A DNA stretch of 64,000 bases from Comamonadaceae bacterium 2PF (GCA_005502875.1 SCMV01000012.1:28068-92067); one strand, 5' to 3'. Counted from the stretch's first letter, positions 1 to 10,743 are shown. Numbers and translations: made by a program. The notes: generated by a model not told the origin, from the letters alone.

Positions 1-2012
1 CGCCCGACTTCCCCACCGCCGGCATCATCTATGGCCTCAGCGGTGTCCGCGAGGGCTACCGCACCGGCCGTGGCCGCGTGGTCATGCGCGCCCGCGTGCA
101 CTTCGAAGACATCGGCAAGGGCGACCGTCAAGCCATCATCGTTGACGAGATCCCCTACCAGGTGAACAAGAAGAACCTGCTCGAGCGCATCGCCGAGCTG
201 GTCAACGAAAAGAAGATCGAAGGCATCAGCCACATCCAGGACGAGTCCGACAAGTCCGGCATGCGGGTGGTGATCGAGCTCAAGCGCGGCGAAGTGCCTG
301 AGGTTGTTCTGAACAACCTGTACAAGCAGACGCAGCTGCAGGACACCTTCGGCATCAACATGGTGGCGCTGATCGACGGTCAGCCCAAGCTGTGCAACCT
401 CAAGGACCTGATCACGGTTTTCCTGGAGCACCGCCGCGAAGTGGTCACCCGCCGCACGGTGTTCGAGCTGCGCAAGGCGCGCGAACGCGGCCACGTGCTC
501 GAAGGCCTGGCCGTGGCGCTGGCCAACATCGACGAGTTCATCGAAACCATCAAGACCTCGCCCACGCCGCCCGTGGCCAAGACGGCCCTGATGAGCAAGA
601 GCTGGGATTCGTCGCTGGTGCGCGAGATGCTCGCCCGCGTCGATGGCGACCCGCAGCAGTACCGCCCGGAAAGCCTGTCGCCGAACTACGGCATGCAGCC
701 AGATGGCCTGTACCGCCTGAGCGAAGACCAGGCCGGCGAAATCCTGCAGATGCGCCTGCAACGCCTGACGGGCCTGGAGCAGGACAAGATCATTGGCGAG
801 TACAAAGACGTCATGGCCCAGATCGCCGACCTGCTGGACATCCTGTCCAAGCCGGAACGCGTCTCGTCGATCATTTCCGACGAGCTGATCGCCATCCGCA
901 CGGAGTTCGGCCAGACCAAGCTGGGCGCGCGCCGCTCGACCATCGAGCACAACGCGCAAGAGCTGGGCACGGAAGACCTGATCACCCCGACCGACATGGT
1001 CGTGACGATCTCGCACACCGGCTACATCAAGAGCCAGCCGCTGTCCGAATACCGCGCGCAAAAGCGCGGCGGGCGCGGCAAGCAGGCCACCGCCACGAAG
1101 GAAGACGACTGGATCGACCAGCTCTTCATCGCCAACACGCACGACTACATCCTGTGCTTCAGCAACCGGGGCCGCGTCTACTGGATCAAGGTCTGGGAAG
1201 TGCCTCAGGGCTCGCGCAACTCGCGCGGCAAGCCCATGGTCAACATGTTCCCGCTGGAAAAGGAAGAGAAGATCAACGTGGTGCTGCCGCTGACCGGCGA
1301 GTTCCGCAGCTTCCCTGAAGACCACTACATCTTCATGTCGACTCGCCTGGGCACCGTCAAGAAGACGCCGCTGACCGACTTCAGCAACCCCCGCAAGGCC
1401 GGCATCATCGCCGTGGGCCTGGACGAGGGCGACGTGCTGGTGGGCGCGGCCCTGACCGACGGCAAGCACGACGTGATGCTGTTCTCCGACGGCGGCAAGG
1501 CCGTGCGCTTCGACGAAGAAGACGTGCGCCCGATGGGTCGTTCCGCGCGTGGTGTGCGCGGCATGATGCTGGAAGAAGGTCAGTCGGTCATCGCCATGCT
1601 GGTGGCCGAAGACGAAACGCAAAGCGTGCTGACCGCGACCGAGAACGGCTACGGCAAGCGCACCAGCATCGTCGAGTACACCCGCCATGGTCGCGGCACC
1701 AAGGGCATGATCGCCATCCAGCAATCCGAGCGCAACGGCAAGGTGGTCGCCGCCACCCTGGTGCGCCCGGAGGACGAGATCATGCTGATCACGGACAAGG
1801 GCGTGGTCGTGCGCACCCGCGTGGCTGAAATCCGTGAACTCGGCCGGGCCACGCAAGGCGTGACGCTGATTTCACTGGACGAAGGCGCCAAGCTGATCGG
1901 CCTGCAGCGCATCGCCGAGAACGATGCAGCGACGGCCGAAGAGGCAGAAGGCGCCGAAACCCCGGACACCGGCACCCCTGGTGACAACGCCGAGGGAACC
2001 TCCGAGGCCTGA
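1..2012 (+). CDS. gyrA: DNA gyrase subunit A, C-terminal part (5' end outside window)
   Basis: This is the 3' part of the gene for the DNA gyrase breakage-reunion subunit, which with GyrB introduces negative supercoils. The reading frame is open from position 3, so the start codon and the catalytic tyrosine region lie upstream. Visible parts are the end of the winged-helix/tower region, the coiled coil and the C-terminal DNA-wrapping beta-pinwheel. The GyrA box QKRGGRG (1059-1079) separates gyrase from topoisomerase IV ParC. The tail is acidic (rich in Glu, Ala and Thr), as in many proteobacterial GyrA proteins. Position next to serC fits the usual Burkholderiales order. The first ATG at position 78 is internal and not a start. 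Confidence 0.97.
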   Translation, partial: PDFPTAGIIYGLSGVREGYRTGRGRVVMRARVHFEDIGKGDRQAIIVDEIPYQVNKKNLLERIAELVNEKKIEGISHIQDESDKSGMRVVIELKRGEVPEVVLNNLYKQTQLQDTFGINMVALIDGQPKLCNLKDLITVFLEHRREVVTRRTVFELRKARERGHVLEGLAVALANIDEFIETIKTSPTPPVAKTALMSKSWDSSLVREMLARVDGDPQQYRPESLSPNYGMQPDGLYRLSEDQAGEILQMRLQRLTGLEQDKIIGEYKDVMAQIADLLDILSKPERVSSIISDELIAIRTEFGQTKLGARRSTIEHNAQELGTEDLITPTDMVVTISHTGYIKSQPLSEYRAQKRGGRGKQATATKEDDWIDQLFIANTHDYILCFSNRGRVYWIKVWEVPQGSRNSRGKPMVNMFPLEKEEKINVVLPLTGEFRSFPEDHYIFMSTRLGTVKKTPLTDFSNPRKAGIIAVGLDEGDVLVGAALTDGKHDVMLFSDGGKAVRFDEEDVRPMGRSARGVRGMMLEEGQSVIAMLVAEDETQSVLTATENGYGKRTSIVEYTRHGRGTKGMIAIQQSERNGKVVAATLVRPEDEIMLITDKGVVVRTRVAEIRELGRATQGVTLISLDEGAKLIGLQRIAENDAATAEEAEGAETPDTGTPGDNAEGTSEA

Positions 2013-2081
2013 CGACGATCTGACATCCTGCCGGGCGAAGATGTCGCCCCATTCGCAACCGGAAAAGACAAGGACCGCAAG

Positions 2082-2678
2082 ATGATGTTCCGCCAAACCG
2101 CTCTGGCCGCCGTGGCCGCCACCCTGGCCCTGTGCAGCCTGTCGGCCCACGCCGACAAGAAGGAGCAGATCCAGAAGGTGCTGTCTGTGCAGCAACCCGC
2201 CCTGGAAGACATGGCCCGTGGCGTCGCCGAGCAGCCCGCCCGCCAGCTCGCTGGCGGTGCACGCAACATCCTGGTGCAGGCCGTGCCCGAAGACAAGCGC
2301 GAAGCCACCGCCAAGCAAGTCGATGCCGAGATCAAGAAGTACCTCGACGGCGCCATCCCCGCTGTGCGCGCCAGCGCCATCAAGCTGGCCCCCACCGCCA
2401 TCGGCCCCATCCTGGAAGAGCGCTTCACCGAAGAGGAGCTCAAGCAACTGGTCGTGATGCTGGAATCGCCCATCCTCAAGCGTTACCAGTCGGCACTGCC
2501 CGAGATGAGCAACGCCCTGCTGGAGAAGGTCGTCGAAGACGCTCGCCCCGCTGTCAACCCCAAGCTGCAAGCCGCCGAAGGCAACATCCGCAAGCTGCTG
2601 GACACCGCCTCGGGTGGCAAGCTCAGCGCTGGCGACAAGGGTGGCGCAGGCGCAGCCAAGCCTGCCGCCAAGAAGTAA
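2082..2678 (+). CDS. DUF2059 family exported protein
   Basis: A 198-residue protein with a Sec-type signal peptide: a positive start, a hydrophobic Ala/Leu stretch and an Ala-His-Ala-type cleavage site near residue 24. The mature part is helical and charged and resembles the DUF2059 family (paired helices, conserved Glu/Phe-Thr-Glu-Glu-Glu-Leu segment), expected in the periplasm. Function is unknown. The C-terminus is a Lys/Ala/Gly-rich tail. It lies 69 bases after gyrA and is followed by a probable terminator, so it may form its own transcription unit or be cotranscribed with gyrA. ATG at 2082 and ATG at 2085 are both possible starts. The family assignment is by resemblance only. Confidence 0.8.
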   Translation: MMFRQTALAAVAATLALCSLSAHADKKEQIQKVLSVQQPALEDMARGVAEQPARQLAGGARNILVQAVPEDKREATAKQVDAEIKKYLDGAIPAVRASAIKLAPTAIGPILEERFTEEELKQLVVMLESPILKRYQSALPEMSNALLEKVVEDARPAVNPKLQAAEGNIRKLLDTASGGKLSAGDKGGAGAAKPAAKK

Positions 2679-2700
2679 GCTAGAGCCCTCTCTCGTGGTG

Positions 2701-2732
2701 CGGGGCGCCCGACGGCGCCCCGACCCGTTTTT
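2701..2732 (+). terminator. probable rho-independent terminator
   Basis: A perfect 9-bp stem (CGGGGCGCC at 2701-2709 with GGCGCCCCG at 2714-2722) and a 4-base loop are followed by five T at 2728-2732. It lies between the DUF2059 gene and serC, only 24 bases before the serC start. The short gap between stem and T-run makes it an imperfect terminator. Confidence 0.5.
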
Positions 2733-2755
2733 CAAGACGCCTTTTCCCGCGCGCC

Positions 2756-3874
2756 ATGACCCGTCCCTTCAACTTCTCGGCCGGACCGGCCACGCTTCCC
2801 GAAGAAGTGCTGCAGCAGGCAGCGCGCGAGATGCTGGACTGGCAAGGCAGTGGCATGGGCGTCATGGAGATGAGCCACCGGGGCAAAGAATTCATCTCGA
2901 TCGCACAGCAGGCGGAAGCCGACTTGCGCGACCTGCTGTCGGTGCCGGCCCATTTCCGCATCCTGTTCATGCAGGGCGGTGCGCTCGCCGAGAACGCCAT
3001 CCTGCCGATGAACCTATCGCGTGGGGGCCGCACCGACTACGTCATCACCGGCTCCTGGTCTCAGAAATCGGCCAAAGAAGCGCGCAAGTACAGCGACGTG
3101 CACATCGCCGCCAGCAACGAGGCCGACCACCATACCTCGCTGCCCTCGCCCGCCAGCTGGCAGCTCTCGGGTGACGCGGCCTACGTGCACGTGTGCAGCA
3201 ACGAGACCATCCACGGCGTCGAGATGCACGAGTTGCCGGACCTGGCGGCCCTGGGCTCGAAGGCCCCGCTGGTCATCGACTTCTCTTCGCACGTGCTCTC
3301 GCGCACCATCGACTGGTCGCGCGTGGGCGTGGCCTATGGTGGCGCCCAAAAGAACATCGGCCCCTCCGGGCTGACGCTGGTCATCGTGCGCGAAGACCTG
3401 CTGGGGCAGGCCCTGCCCATCACGCCCTCGGCGTTCGACTACAAGGTCGTGGCCGACAACGGCTCGATGTACAACACGCCCCCCACCTACGCCTGGTACA
3501 TCGCCGGGCTGGTGTTCCAGTGGATCCAGCGCCAAACCGAGGTCACGCCACAAGGCACCCTCAAAGGCCTGGCCGCGATGGAGGCACGCGCCATCGCCCG
3601 CTCGCAAACGTTCTACGACTACGTCGATGGCTCGGGCTTTTACCTCAACAAGGTGGCCGCCAACTGCCGCTCGCGCATGAACATCCCCTTCTTCCTGCAC
3701 GACGAATCGCTCAACGAGGCTTTCCTGGCCGGCGCCAAGAACGCCGGGCTGCTGCAACTCAAGGGCCACAAGTCGGTGGGCGGCATGCGCGCGTCCCTGT
3801 ACAACGCCATGCCCATGGCCGGCGTGCAGGCCCTGGTCGACTACATGAAGCACTTCGCGACCACCCATGGCTGA
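2756..3874 (+). CDS. serC: phosphoserine aminotransferase
   Basis: Class V PLP-dependent aminotransferase of 372 residues. It makes O-phospho-L-serine from 3-phosphohydroxypyruvate and glutamate and also serves pyridoxine synthesis (4-phosphohydroxythreonine). The N-terminal [11 protein letters not shown] motif is diagnostic of SerC, and the PLP-binding lysine is Lys199 in [11 protein letters not shown]. Length is close to the usual 360. The stop codon overlaps the start of pheA by 8 bases, which implies translational coupling. The start ATG 2756 gives the standard N-terminus. Confidence 0.97.
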   Translation: MTRPFNFSAGPATLPEEVLQQAAREMLDWQGSGMGVMEMSHRGKEFISIAQQAEADLRDLLSVPAHFRILFMQGGALAENAILPMNLSRGGRTDYVITGSWSQKSAKEARKYSDVHIAASNEADHHTSLPSPASWQLSGDAAYVHVCSNETIHGVEMHELPDLAALGSKAPLVIDFSSHVLSRTIDWSRVGVAYGGAQKNIGPSGLTLVIVREDLLGQALPITPSAFDYKVVADNGSMYNTPPTYAWYIAGLVFQWIQRQTEVTPQGTLKGLAAMEARAIARSQTFYDYVDGSGFYLNKVAANCRSRMNIPFFLHDESLNEAFLAGAKNAGLLQLKGHKSVGGMRASLYNAMPMAGVQALVDYMKHFATTHG

Positions 3875-5006
3875 CACCCCCGACACCGCCTCCGGTCACT
3901 TCCAGCCAGATGGCCGCCCGGTCGACGAACAGCTCGCCGACCTGCGCGTGCAGATCGACTCGGTCGACCAGCAACTGCTGTCGCTGCTGAACCGCCGCGC
4001 CAGGCTGGCGCAGGCCGTGGGTGAGGTCAAGAAGATCGACGGCTCGCCCGTCTTCAGGCCCGATCGCGAAATCCAGGTCATCGAAGGCCTGCGCCAAGGC
4101 AACCCCGGCCCCGTGCTGCCCGAAAGCATCGGCCCGATCTGGCGCGAGATCATGTCGGCCTGCCGCGCACTGGAAGCCAAGCAACGCGTTGCCTTCCTCG
4201 GCCCCGTGGGCACCTTCACCGAGCAGGCCGCCCTGAAGTATTTCGGCTCGTCCATCGAACCCGTGCTGTGCGCCAACTTCGACGAGGTGTTCCGCGCCAC
4301 GGAGGCCGGATCGGCCGACTTTGGCGTGATCGCCATCGAGAACTCCACCGAAGGCGTGGTCGCCCGTTCGCTCGACCTGCTGCTGCAATCGCCCCTGGTC
4401 GTCATGGGCGAGACCTCGCTGCTGGTGCAACACAACCTGCTGCGCAGCACCCCATCGCAGCAAGGCATCACCGCGGTCGCGGCGCACCCGCAAGCCCTCG
4501 CCCAGTGTCAGGGCTGGCTCACCCAACACCTGCCGCAGGCTGAGCGCCACGCGGTGAGCAGCAACGCCGAAGGCGCGCGCCTGGCCGCTGCCGACCCCAG
4601 CGTCGCGGCCCTGGCGAGCGAGCGCGCCGCAGCCATGTTCGGCCTGCACGTGGTGCAACGAGCCGTGCAGGACGAAGCCCACAACCGCACCCGCTTCGTG
4701 GTCCTCACCCGACCGGAGCGTCAGCCACCTTCAGGCCCCACAGGGCGTGATTGCACCAGCCTGATCGCCTCGGTGGACAACCGCCCCGGCGCCGTGCACG
4801 ACCTGCTCGTGCCGCTCAAACGCCATGGCGTGTCCATGACCCGTTTCGAGTCCCGTCCGGCTCGCTCGGGCCAGTGGGAGTACTTCTTCTTCATCGACCT
4901 GGCCGGCCACGCCGCCCAGGACAACGTGGCCGCTGCGCTCGACGAGCTGCGCGCCCAGTGTTCGTTCTTCAAGGTGCTCGGCAGCTACCCGCTGGACGTG
5001 CACTGA
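3867..5006 (+). CDS. pheA: chorismate mutase / prephenate dehydratase (P-protein)
   Basis: Bifunctional P-protein of 379 residues that converts chorismate to prephenate and then to phenylpyruvate. Domains in order: AroQ-type chorismate mutase (about 20-100), prephenate dehydratase (about 107-285, starting with [13 protein letters not shown] and including IENSTEGVV), and an ACT regulatory domain (about 290-370, with ESRP), which normally senses phenylalanine. It overlaps serC by 8 bases and is 21 bases from tyrA. An N-terminal tail of about 15 residues precedes the mutase helix. In several Burkholderiales a hisC-like aminotransferase follows pheA; here it does not. Confidence 0.97.
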   Translation: MADTPDTASGHFQPDGRPVDEQLADLRVQIDSVDQQLLSLLNRRARLAQAVGEVKKIDGSPVFRPDREIQVIEGLRQGNPGPVLPESIGPIWREIMSACRALEAKQRVAFLGPVGTFTEQAALKYFGSSIEPVLCANFDEVFRATEAGSADFGVIAIENSTEGVVARSLDLLLQSPLVVMGETSLLVQHNLLRSTPSQQGITAVAAHPQALAQCQGWLTQHLPQAERHAVSSNAEGARLAAADPSVAALASERAAAMFGLHVVQRAVQDEAHNRTRFVVLTRPERQPPSGPTGRDCTSLIASVDNRPGAVHDLLVPLKRHGVSMTRFESRPARSGQWEYFFFIDLAGHAAQDNVAAALDELRAQCSFFKVLGSYPLDVH

Positions 5007-5027
5007 GTCACCAGGATCCTGACCACC

Positions 5028-5915
5028 ATGTTCAACCAGCTCGGTCTGATCGGCTGCGGCCTGATGGGCGGCTCCTTCGCGCTGGCGCTGAAAAAAGCCG
5101 GCCTGGTCAAGCGCGTCATCGGCTACAGCAAGTCGCCCTCGACGGTCGAAAAAGCGCGGCGCCTGGGCGTCATCGACGTGGCCGCCGAATCAGCGCTGCT
5201 GGCCGTCTCGGGCTCGGACATCGTGCTGATCGCCGTGCCCGTGGCCGCCAGCGAAGGCACCTTCAAGGCCATCCGCCACCTGGTCGACCCGGGCGTGCTG
5301 TTCATGGACGTGGGCTCGACCAAGCGCGACGTGGTCGACGCCGCGCGACGCGTGCTCAAGGAGCGCTTGCCTGCCTTCGTGCCGGCTCACCCGATCGCCG
5401 GGCGCGAGGTCGCGGGCATCGAGCACGCCGACGCCACGCTGTACCAGGGTCGCAAGGTCATCCTCACGCCATTGGAGCAGACCAACCCGACCCTGGTGCA
5501 AAAGGCCACCGACGTGTGGGCCGCTGTGGGCTCGCAGGTGCTCAAGATGACGCCCGAGCACCACGACGCCGCTTTCGCGGCCGTCAGCCACCTGCCCCAC
5601 CTGCTGGCCTTCGCCTACATGAACGCGATGGGCGAGCAGCCCGGCGGCCAGGAGTACCTCTCGCTCGCCGGCCCCGGTTTCCGTGATTTCACCCGCATCG
5701 CCGCCAGCGACCCGACCGTCTGGCGCGACATCCTGCTGTCCAATCGGGAAGAGGTGCTGCGCCAGTCCGAGGCCTTCCGCCAAGCCCTGGAAGCGCTGGA
5801 GCGCCAGATGCGCGACTGGAGTGGCCCCGACCTGCAACGCCTGATCCAGACCGCTTCCGATGCCCGCAGCCAGTGGAGCCTGGGAGGCGGCAAGCCGCCC
5901 CAGACCGTCCGCTGA
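5028..5915 (+). CDS. tyrA: prephenate/arogenate dehydrogenase
   Basis: NAD(P)-dependent dehydrogenase of 295 residues in tyrosine synthesis. The Rossmann motif [16 protein letters not shown] sits at the N-terminus and a prephenate-dehydrogenase body with HPIAGRE and the catalytic-region SHLPHLLA follows. There is no fused chorismate mutase and no clear ACT domain, so it is the short monofunctional type. Cofactor and substrate preference (prephenate or arogenate) cannot be read from the sequence. It belongs to the serC-pheA-tyrA-aroA/cmk run. Confidence 0.95.
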   Translation: MFNQLGLIGCGLMGGSFALALKKAGLVKRVIGYSKSPSTVEKARRLGVIDVAAESALLAVSGSDIVLIAVPVAASEGTFKAIRHLVDPGVLFMDVGSTKRDVVDAARRVLKERLPAFVPAHPIAGREVAGIEHADATLYQGRKVILTPLEQTNPTLVQKATDVWAAVGSQVLKMTPEHHDAAFAAVSHLPHLLAFAYMNAMGEQPGGQEYLSLAGPGFRDFTRIAASDPTVWRDILLSNREEVLRQSEAFRQALEALERQMRDWSGPDLQRLIQTASDARSQWSLGGGKPPQTVR

Positions 5916-5935
5916 CGTTTTCTTTCGTTGTCCGC

Positions 5936-7981
5936 ATGTACACCACCGCCTTCCTCGACCTGCCCCCGCTGCTGACCGCCGGTGGCACCCTGCGCCTGCC
6001 CGGCTCCAAGAGCATCTCCAACCGGGTGCTGCTGCTGGCGGGCTTGAGCGAAGGCACGACCGTCGTGCACGACTTGCTGGCCTCCGACGACACGCGCGTC
6101 ATGCTCGAAGCCCTGCGCGCGCTGGGCTGCGACATCCAGCAAAACGCCGACACCGTGCACATCACTGGCCTGGCTGGCAAGCTCTCGGTGCTGCAGGCCG
6201 ACCTGTTCATGGGCAACGCCGGCACCGCCATCCGCCCGTTGACGGCTGCGCTGGCGCTGCTGTCGGCCACGCAAGGCGGCTTGTTCACGCTCAGTGGCGT
6301 GCCCCGCATGCACGAGCGCCCCATCGGCGACCTGGTCGACGCCCTGCGTCCACTTGGCTGCGTGGTCGAGTGCCTTGCCAACGAGGGCTACCCACCGCTG
6401 CGCCTGGCCGGTGGGCGCCTGAACCTGAGCCGCCCCATCCAGGTCCGTGGCGACGTCTCCAGCCAGTTCCTGACCGCGCTGCTGCTGTCGCTGCCCCTGG
6501 TCTCTCAAGAGCAGGACCTGGTCATCGACGTGGTCGGCGAGCTCATCTCCAAGCCCTACATCGAGATCACGCTGAACCTGCTGGCGCGCTTTGGCATCCA
6601 GGTGCAACGCCAGGGCTGGGAGCGCTTCGTCATCCCGCGTGGCAGCCGCTACCAGTCGCCCGGCCACATCCACGTCGAGGCCGATGCTTCGTCGGCGTCC
6701 TACTTCATCGCAGCGGGTGCCATCGCCGGCATCGAAGAACCGGTGCGCATCGAGGGCGTGGGCAGCGCCTCCATCCAGGGCGACATCCGCTTCATCGAGG
6801 CCGCGCAGGCCATGGGCGCCAAGGTCAGCTCTGGCGCCAACTGGCTGGAGGTGCGCCGTGGCGCCTGGCCGCTCAAGGCCATCGACCTGGACTGCAACCA
6901 CATCCCCGATGCAGCCATGACCCTGGCCGTGATGGCGCTGTACGCCGAAGGCACCACCCGCCTGCGCAACATCGCCAGCTGGCGCGTGAAAGAAACCGAC
7001 CGCATCGCCGCCATGGCCATCGAGCTGCGCAAGCTGGGCGCCACCGTGATCGAAGGCGAGGATTTCATCGAGGTGACGCCCCCCGTGCGTGGATGCTGGC
7101 AACACGCCAGCATCCACACCTACGACGACCACCGCATGGCCATGTGCTTCTCGCTGGCCGCCTTCAACGCCCTGGCGCCCACCGCCGACGCGCAAAAGCC
7201 CGTCTCGGTGCGCATCGAAGACCCGCGCTGCGTCGCCAAGACCTTCCCCGATTACTTCGAGGCCCTGTTCCAGGTCGCCCAGACCCGCCCTGACTGGATC
7301 CCCGTCATCACGGTCGACGGCCCCACCGCCTCGGGCAAGGGCACCCTGGCCAGCGCCTTGGCCACCCGCCTGGGCTACCAGTTCCTCGACTCGGGCTCGC
7401 TCTACCGCATCACCGGGCTGCTGGCCGTCGAGCAGGGCATCGACCTCGCCGACGCCAACGCGCTCGAGCAGCTCGCCCGCCAACTCGGCGAAGCCATCTC
7501 CCTGCGCTTCGACCGGGAACACATCTGGGTCGATGGCCGCGACGTCAGCGAAGCCGTTCGCCGCGAGGAAATCGGACAAGCCGCCTCGCGGCTGTCCGCT
7601 TACCCGGGCGTGCGCCAGGCCCTGCTGGAGCTGCAAAAAGCCTTCCGCGGCCTGCCAGGCCTGGTCGCCGATGGCCGCGACATGGGCACCGTGGTGTTCC
7701 CGGACGCCGCGCTCAAGGTCTTCCTGACCGCCTCGGTGGCCGAGCGCGCCGAGCGCCGCCACCGCCAATTGATTTCCAAGGGCGTTTCTGTTACCCTTGA
7801 TGAGATTTGCTCCGACTTGGAGGCGCGCGACTTGCGGGACCGTTCCCGCGCGGTGGCGCCCTTGAAGCCGGCACAAGATGCCCAGTTGCTCGACAACTCG
7901 GCCCTGACGATCGAACAATCGGTCGACACGGTGCTGGGGTGGTGGGTGGCTGGCTGGCCCCACGTCATCGTGCGGCACTGA
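5936..7981 (+). CDS. aroA-cmk: fused EPSP synthase / cytidylate kinase
   Basis: A single 681-residue reading frame joins two enzymes. Residues 1-450 are 3-phosphoshikimate 1-carboxyvinyltransferase ([10 protein letters not shown] near residue 21; [10 protein letters not shown], the class I PEP-site motif). From about residue 455 a complete cytidylate kinase follows, with P-loop GPTASGKGT at 462-470, DSGSLYR and [13 protein letters not shown]. The first domain makes EPSP in the shikimate pathway; the second phosphorylates CMP and dCMP. In most bacteria aroA and cmk are adjacent separate genes. I place the start at ATG 5936, the usual AroA N-terminus, 20 bases after tyrA. An upstream in-frame ATG at 5873 would overlap tyrA and is less likely. 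Confidence 0.94.
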   Translation: MYTTAFLDLPPLLTAGGTLRLPGSKSISNRVLLLAGLSEGTTVVHDLLASDDTRVMLEALRALGCDIQQNADTVHITGLAGKLSVLQADLFMGNAGTAIRPLTAALALLSATQGGLFTLSGVPRMHERPIGDLVDALRPLGCVVECLANEGYPPLRLAGGRLNLSRPIQVRGDVSSQFLTALLLSLPLVSQEQDLVIDVVGELISKPYIEITLNLLARFGIQVQRQGWERFVIPRGSRYQSPGHIHVEADASSASYFIAAGAIAGIEEPVRIEGVGSASIQGDIRFIEAAQAMGAKVSSGANWLEVRRGAWPLKAIDLDCNHIPDAAMTLAVMALYAEGTTRLRNIASWRVKETDRIAAMAIELRKLGATVIEGEDFIEVTPPVRGCWQHASIHTYDDHRMAMCFSLAAFNALAPTADAQKPVSVRIEDPRCVAKTFPDYFEALFQVAQTRPDWIPVITVDGPTASGKGTLASALATRLGYQFLDSGSLYRITGLLAVEQGIDLADANALEQLARQLGEAISLRFDREHIWVDGRDVSEAVRREEIGQAASRLSAYPGVRQALLELQKAFRGLPGLVADGRDMGTVVFPDAALKVFLTASVAERAERRHRQLISKGVSVTLDEICSDLEARDLRDRSRAVAPLKPAQDAQLLDNSALTIEQSVDTVLGWWVAGWPHVIVRH

Positions 7982-8199
7982 CCTGGTTTTTCAGGCCAGT
8001 GCCCGCTGTGAAGGGGCCATGTCACCTTCCGTGACAAACACAAGGCTGTGACGTCCAGCCCCTGCTGCCAGGTGGGGGTTCGAGCAATCAGGGCTGCCAT
8101 CTTTGGGCACCCGGGCGCCATGTTCTTCAACCCAACCCGTTCGGGTCGTTCCTGTCGATCCGGGCGTATCCGCTGGTTCACGCCAGCACAGGAAATTCC

Positions 8200-9885
8200 A
8201 TGTCTGAATCCTTTGCCGCCCTTTTTGAAGAGTCGCTGCAGCGCGCCAACATGCGCACTGGCGAAGTCATCACCGCTGAGGTGGTGGCCGTCGAACACAA
8301 CTTCGTGGTCGTCAACGCCGGCCTGAAGTCCGAAGCCTACGTCCCCCTGGAAGAGTTCAAGAACGACCAGGGCGAGATCGAAGTCCAAGTGGGCGACTTC
8401 GTGTCCGTGGCTGTCGACGCCATCGAAAACGGCTACGGCGACACCATCCTGTCGCGCGACAAGGCCAAGCGCCTGGCCTCGTGGCTGTCGCTGGAAACCG
8501 CTCTGGAGTCTGGCGACTTCGTGACCGGCACCGTCAACGGCAAGGTCAAGGGCGGTCTGACCGTCCTGGTCAACGGCATCCGCGCCTTCCTGCCCGGCTC
8601 GCTGCTCGACACCCGCCCCGTGAAGGACATGTCGCCGTTCGAAGGCAAGACCATGGAATTCAAGGTCATCAAGCTGGACCGCAAGCGCAACAACGTCGTG
8701 TTGTCGCGCCGCGCTGTGGTCGAAGCTTCGATGGGCGAAGAACGCGCCAAGCTGATGGAAACCCTGCGCGAAGGCGCGATCGTCAACGGCGTGGTCAAGA
8801 ACATCACCGAATACGGTGCCTTCGTGGACCTCGGCGGCATCGACGGCCTGCTGCACATCACCGACATGGCATGGCGCCGCGTCCGTCACCCGTCCGAAGT
8901 GGTGACCGTGGGCCAGGAACTGACCGCCAAGGTCCTGAAGTTCGACGCCGAGAAGAACCGCGTCTCGCTGGGCCTCAAGCAAATGGGCGACGACCCCTGG
9001 GTTGGCGTCTCGCGCCGCTACCCGGCCGGCACCCGCCTGTTCGGCAAGGTCACCAACATCGCTGACTACGGCGCTTTCGTCGAGATCGAACCGGGCATCG
9101 AAGGCCTGGTGCACGTCTCCGAAATGGACTGGACCAACAAGAACGTGGCCCCCAACAAGATCGTCAACCTGGGCGACGAAGTGGAAGTCATGGTCCTGGA
9201 AATCGACGAAGACAAGCGTCGCATCTCCCTGGGCATGAAGCAGTGCAAGCCGAACCCCTGGGACGATTTCGCCCAGTCGTTCAACCGCGGCGACAAGGTC
9301 AAGGGCCCCGTCAAGTCGATCACCGACTTCGGCGTGTTCGTGGGCCTGGCTGCCGGCATCGACGGCCTGGTGCACCTGTCCGACCTGTCGTGGAACGAGC
9401 CTGGCGAAGCCGCCGTGCGCAACTACAAGAAGGGCCAGGAAGTCGAAGCCGTCGTGCTGGCCATCGATGTGGAGCGCGAGCGCATCTCCCTGGGCATCAA
9501 GCAGCTCGACAGCGACCCGTTCACCAACTTCACCACCCTCAATGACCGTGGCGCCACCGTCACCGGCGTGGTCAAGACCGTGGACGCCAAGGGTGCCGAA
9601 ATCACCCTGGGTGACGACATCATCGGTTACCTGCGCGCTTCGGAAATCTCCCGCGACCGCGTGGAAGACGCCCGCAACGTGCTGAAGGAAGGCGACGAAG
9701 TCACCGCCCTGATCATCAACATCGACCGCAAGACCCGCGGCATCCAGTTGTCGATCAAGGCCAAGGACAACGTCGAGCAGCAAGAAGCCATGCAATCGCT
9801 GCGCGCCGACACCACCAAGGAAGGCTCCGGCACCACCAGCCTGGGCGCCCTGCTCAAGGCCAAGCTCGACCAGAACAACGGCTGA
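8200..9885 (+). CDS. rpsA: 30S ribosomal protein S1
   Basis: 561 residues with six S1 RNA-binding (OB-fold) repeats, the normal gammaproteobacterial/betaproteobacterial architecture. Repeats 3-6 are easily read from recurring motifs such as [38 protein letters not shown] and [20 protein letters not shown]1 brings mRNA to the 30S subunit. The start ATG 8200 is preceded by AGGAAA at a good distance. A 218-base leader (7982-8199) separates it from cmk; S1 genes are often autoregulated through the leader, but I see no clear structure there beyond a small ACCCG/CGGGT hairpin. It is followed by two strong hairpins. Confidence 0.98.
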   Translation: MSESFAALFEESLQRANMRTGEVITAEVVAVEHNFVVVNAGLKSEAYVPLEEFKNDQGEIEVQVGDFVSVAVDAIENGYGDTILSRDKAKRLASWLSLETALESGDFVTGTVNGKVKGGLTVLVNGIRAFLPGSLLDTRPVKDMSPFEGKTMEFKVIKLDRKRNNVVLSRRAVVEASMGEERAKLMETLREGAIVNGVVKNITEYGAFVDLGGIDGLLHITDMAWRRVRHPSEVVTVGQELTAKVLKFDAEKNRVSLGLKQMGDDPWVGVSRRYPAGTRLFGKVTNIADYGAFVEIEPGIEGLVHVSEMDWTNKNVAPNKIVNLGDEVEVMVLEIDEDKRRISLGMKQCKPNPWDDFAQSFNRGDKVKGPVKSITDFGVFVGLAAGIDGLVHLSDLSWNEPGEAAVRNYKKGQEVEAVVLAIDVERERISLGIKQLDSDPFTNFTTLNDRGATVTGVVKTVDAKGAEITLGDDIIGYLRASEISRDRVEDARNVLKEGDEVTALIINIDRKTRGIQLSIKAKDNVEQQEAMQSLRADTTKEGSGTTSLGALLKAKLDQNNG

Positions 9886-9912
9886 TCCCAGCCCGCGTTC
9901 TTTTCCCCCGAC

Positions 9913-9932
9913 CGCCGGAGTCCGCTCCGGCG
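9913..9932 (+). repeat. perfect hairpin after rpsA
   Basis: An 8-bp perfect inverted repeat (CGCCGGAG / CTCCGGCG) with a 4-base TCCG loop, 27 bases after the rpsA stop. No T-run follows, so it is not a classical terminator. It could stabilise the rpsA 3' end. Confidence 0.6.
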
Positions 9933-9936
9933 CGAC

Positions 9937-10000
9937 GGGGATTGAGCTGAGCGGGGCAGGCGTCCTCAACAGACCCCTGCTGCCGCTCACCTCAGTCCCC
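9937..10000 (+). repeat. long imperfect inverted repeat between rpsA and ihfB
   Basis: An 18-base arm at 9937-9954 pairs with 9983-10000 with 16 Watson-Crick pairs, one G-U pair and one mismatch. An inner GCAGG/CCTGC stem continues it after a small bulge. The RNA would form a rod of more than 20 bp, 45 bases before ihfB. There is no T-tract. Candidate roles are an RNase processing or stability element, or an intergenic repeat of the genome. Confidence 0.75.
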
Positions 10001-10044
10001 CCCCCGGACACCCGCTTTCGGCACGCCAGCCTCCGACCGCATCC

Positions 10045-10380
10045 ATGACACGCTCCGATCTCGTCGCCCGGCTGGCCGAGCGCTTCAGCCAGTTGACCCA
10101 GCGCGACGCCGAATTCGCCGTCAAGACCATCCTCGACGCCATGTCGGAGGCGCTGGCCAAGGGTCACCGAATCGAGATCCGTGGTTTCGGCAGCTTTTCG
10201 ATCAGCCGCCGCCCGCCGCGCATGGGCCGCAACCCGCGTTCCGGCGAACAGGTGCTCATCCCCGAAAAGCTGGTGCCGCACTTCAAGCCCGGCAAGGCCC
10301 TGCGCGAAGGCGTCGATCAAGCCGCTACACTGGCCTCTCAAACCGATCTCTCAGCCCCCAACGAAACCAAGCCAAACTGA
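10045..10380 (+). CDS. ihfB: integration host factor subunit beta
   Basis: 111-residue HU/IHF-family DNA-bending protein. The N-terminus [14 protein letters not shown] and the signature [25 protein letters not shown] (residues about 44-68) identify the beta subunit, which pairs with IhfA to bend specific sites. The C-terminus carries about 15 extra residues beyond the usual end. It follows rpsA, as in most proteobacteria, and lies 3 bases before lapA. IHF is normally needed for sigma-54 promoters like the one found upstream of glnK. Confidence 0.96.
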   Translation: MTRSDLVARLAERFSQLTQRDAEFAVKTILDAMSEALAKGHRIEIRGFGSFSISRRPPRMGRNPRSGEQVLIPEKLVPHFKPGKALREGVDQAATLASQTDLSAPNETKPN

Positions 10381-10383
10381 CCC

Positions 10384-10743
10384 ATGCGAGCCTTGAACTG
10401 GTTGTGGCGCGGACTGCTGTTCTTCATCCTGTTTGCCTTCGCACTCAACAACCAGCACCTGGTCGAGTTGAAGTGGGTCTTTGGCTGGCGCTGGCAGGCG
10501 CCGATGGTGTTCGTGGTGCTGGTGGTGTTCGCGCTGGGCTGTGTCACCGGTGTGCTGGCCATGTTGCCAAGCTGGTGGCGCCACCGCCGCACCGCACGCA
10601 ACCGACAGCTGCTGATGCCCGACCCGGTGGCCGCAACGCCGGGCACCTCGCCTGCATCGGGCGCCAACGCCGAGCCGCTGAACCTGCCCCGCGAATTGCC
10701 CTTCCCGCCGGACATGCCGGCCCCACGCAAGCCTGCCAAGTGA
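10384..10743 (+). CDS. lapA: LapA family inner-membrane protein
   Basis: 119 residues with two hydrophobic segments (about 8-25 and 38-60) separated by a short loop, and a soluble Pro-rich tail: the LapA (DUF1049) layout. With LapB it takes part in control of LPS synthesis (LpxC turnover) in Enterobacteria. It starts 3 bases after ihfB and precedes lapB by 78 bases, the conserved order. Confidence 0.9.
   Translation: MRALNWLWRGLLFFILFAFALNNQHLVELKWVFGWRWQAPMVFVVLVVFALGCVTGVLAMLPSWWRHRRTARNRQLLMPDPVAATPGTSPASGANAEPLNLPRELPFPPDMPAPRKPAK

Noticed and set aside
9913..10000. Hairpins after rpsA as a rho-independent terminator
   Set aside because: No run of T follows either stem; CCCCC follows the second.
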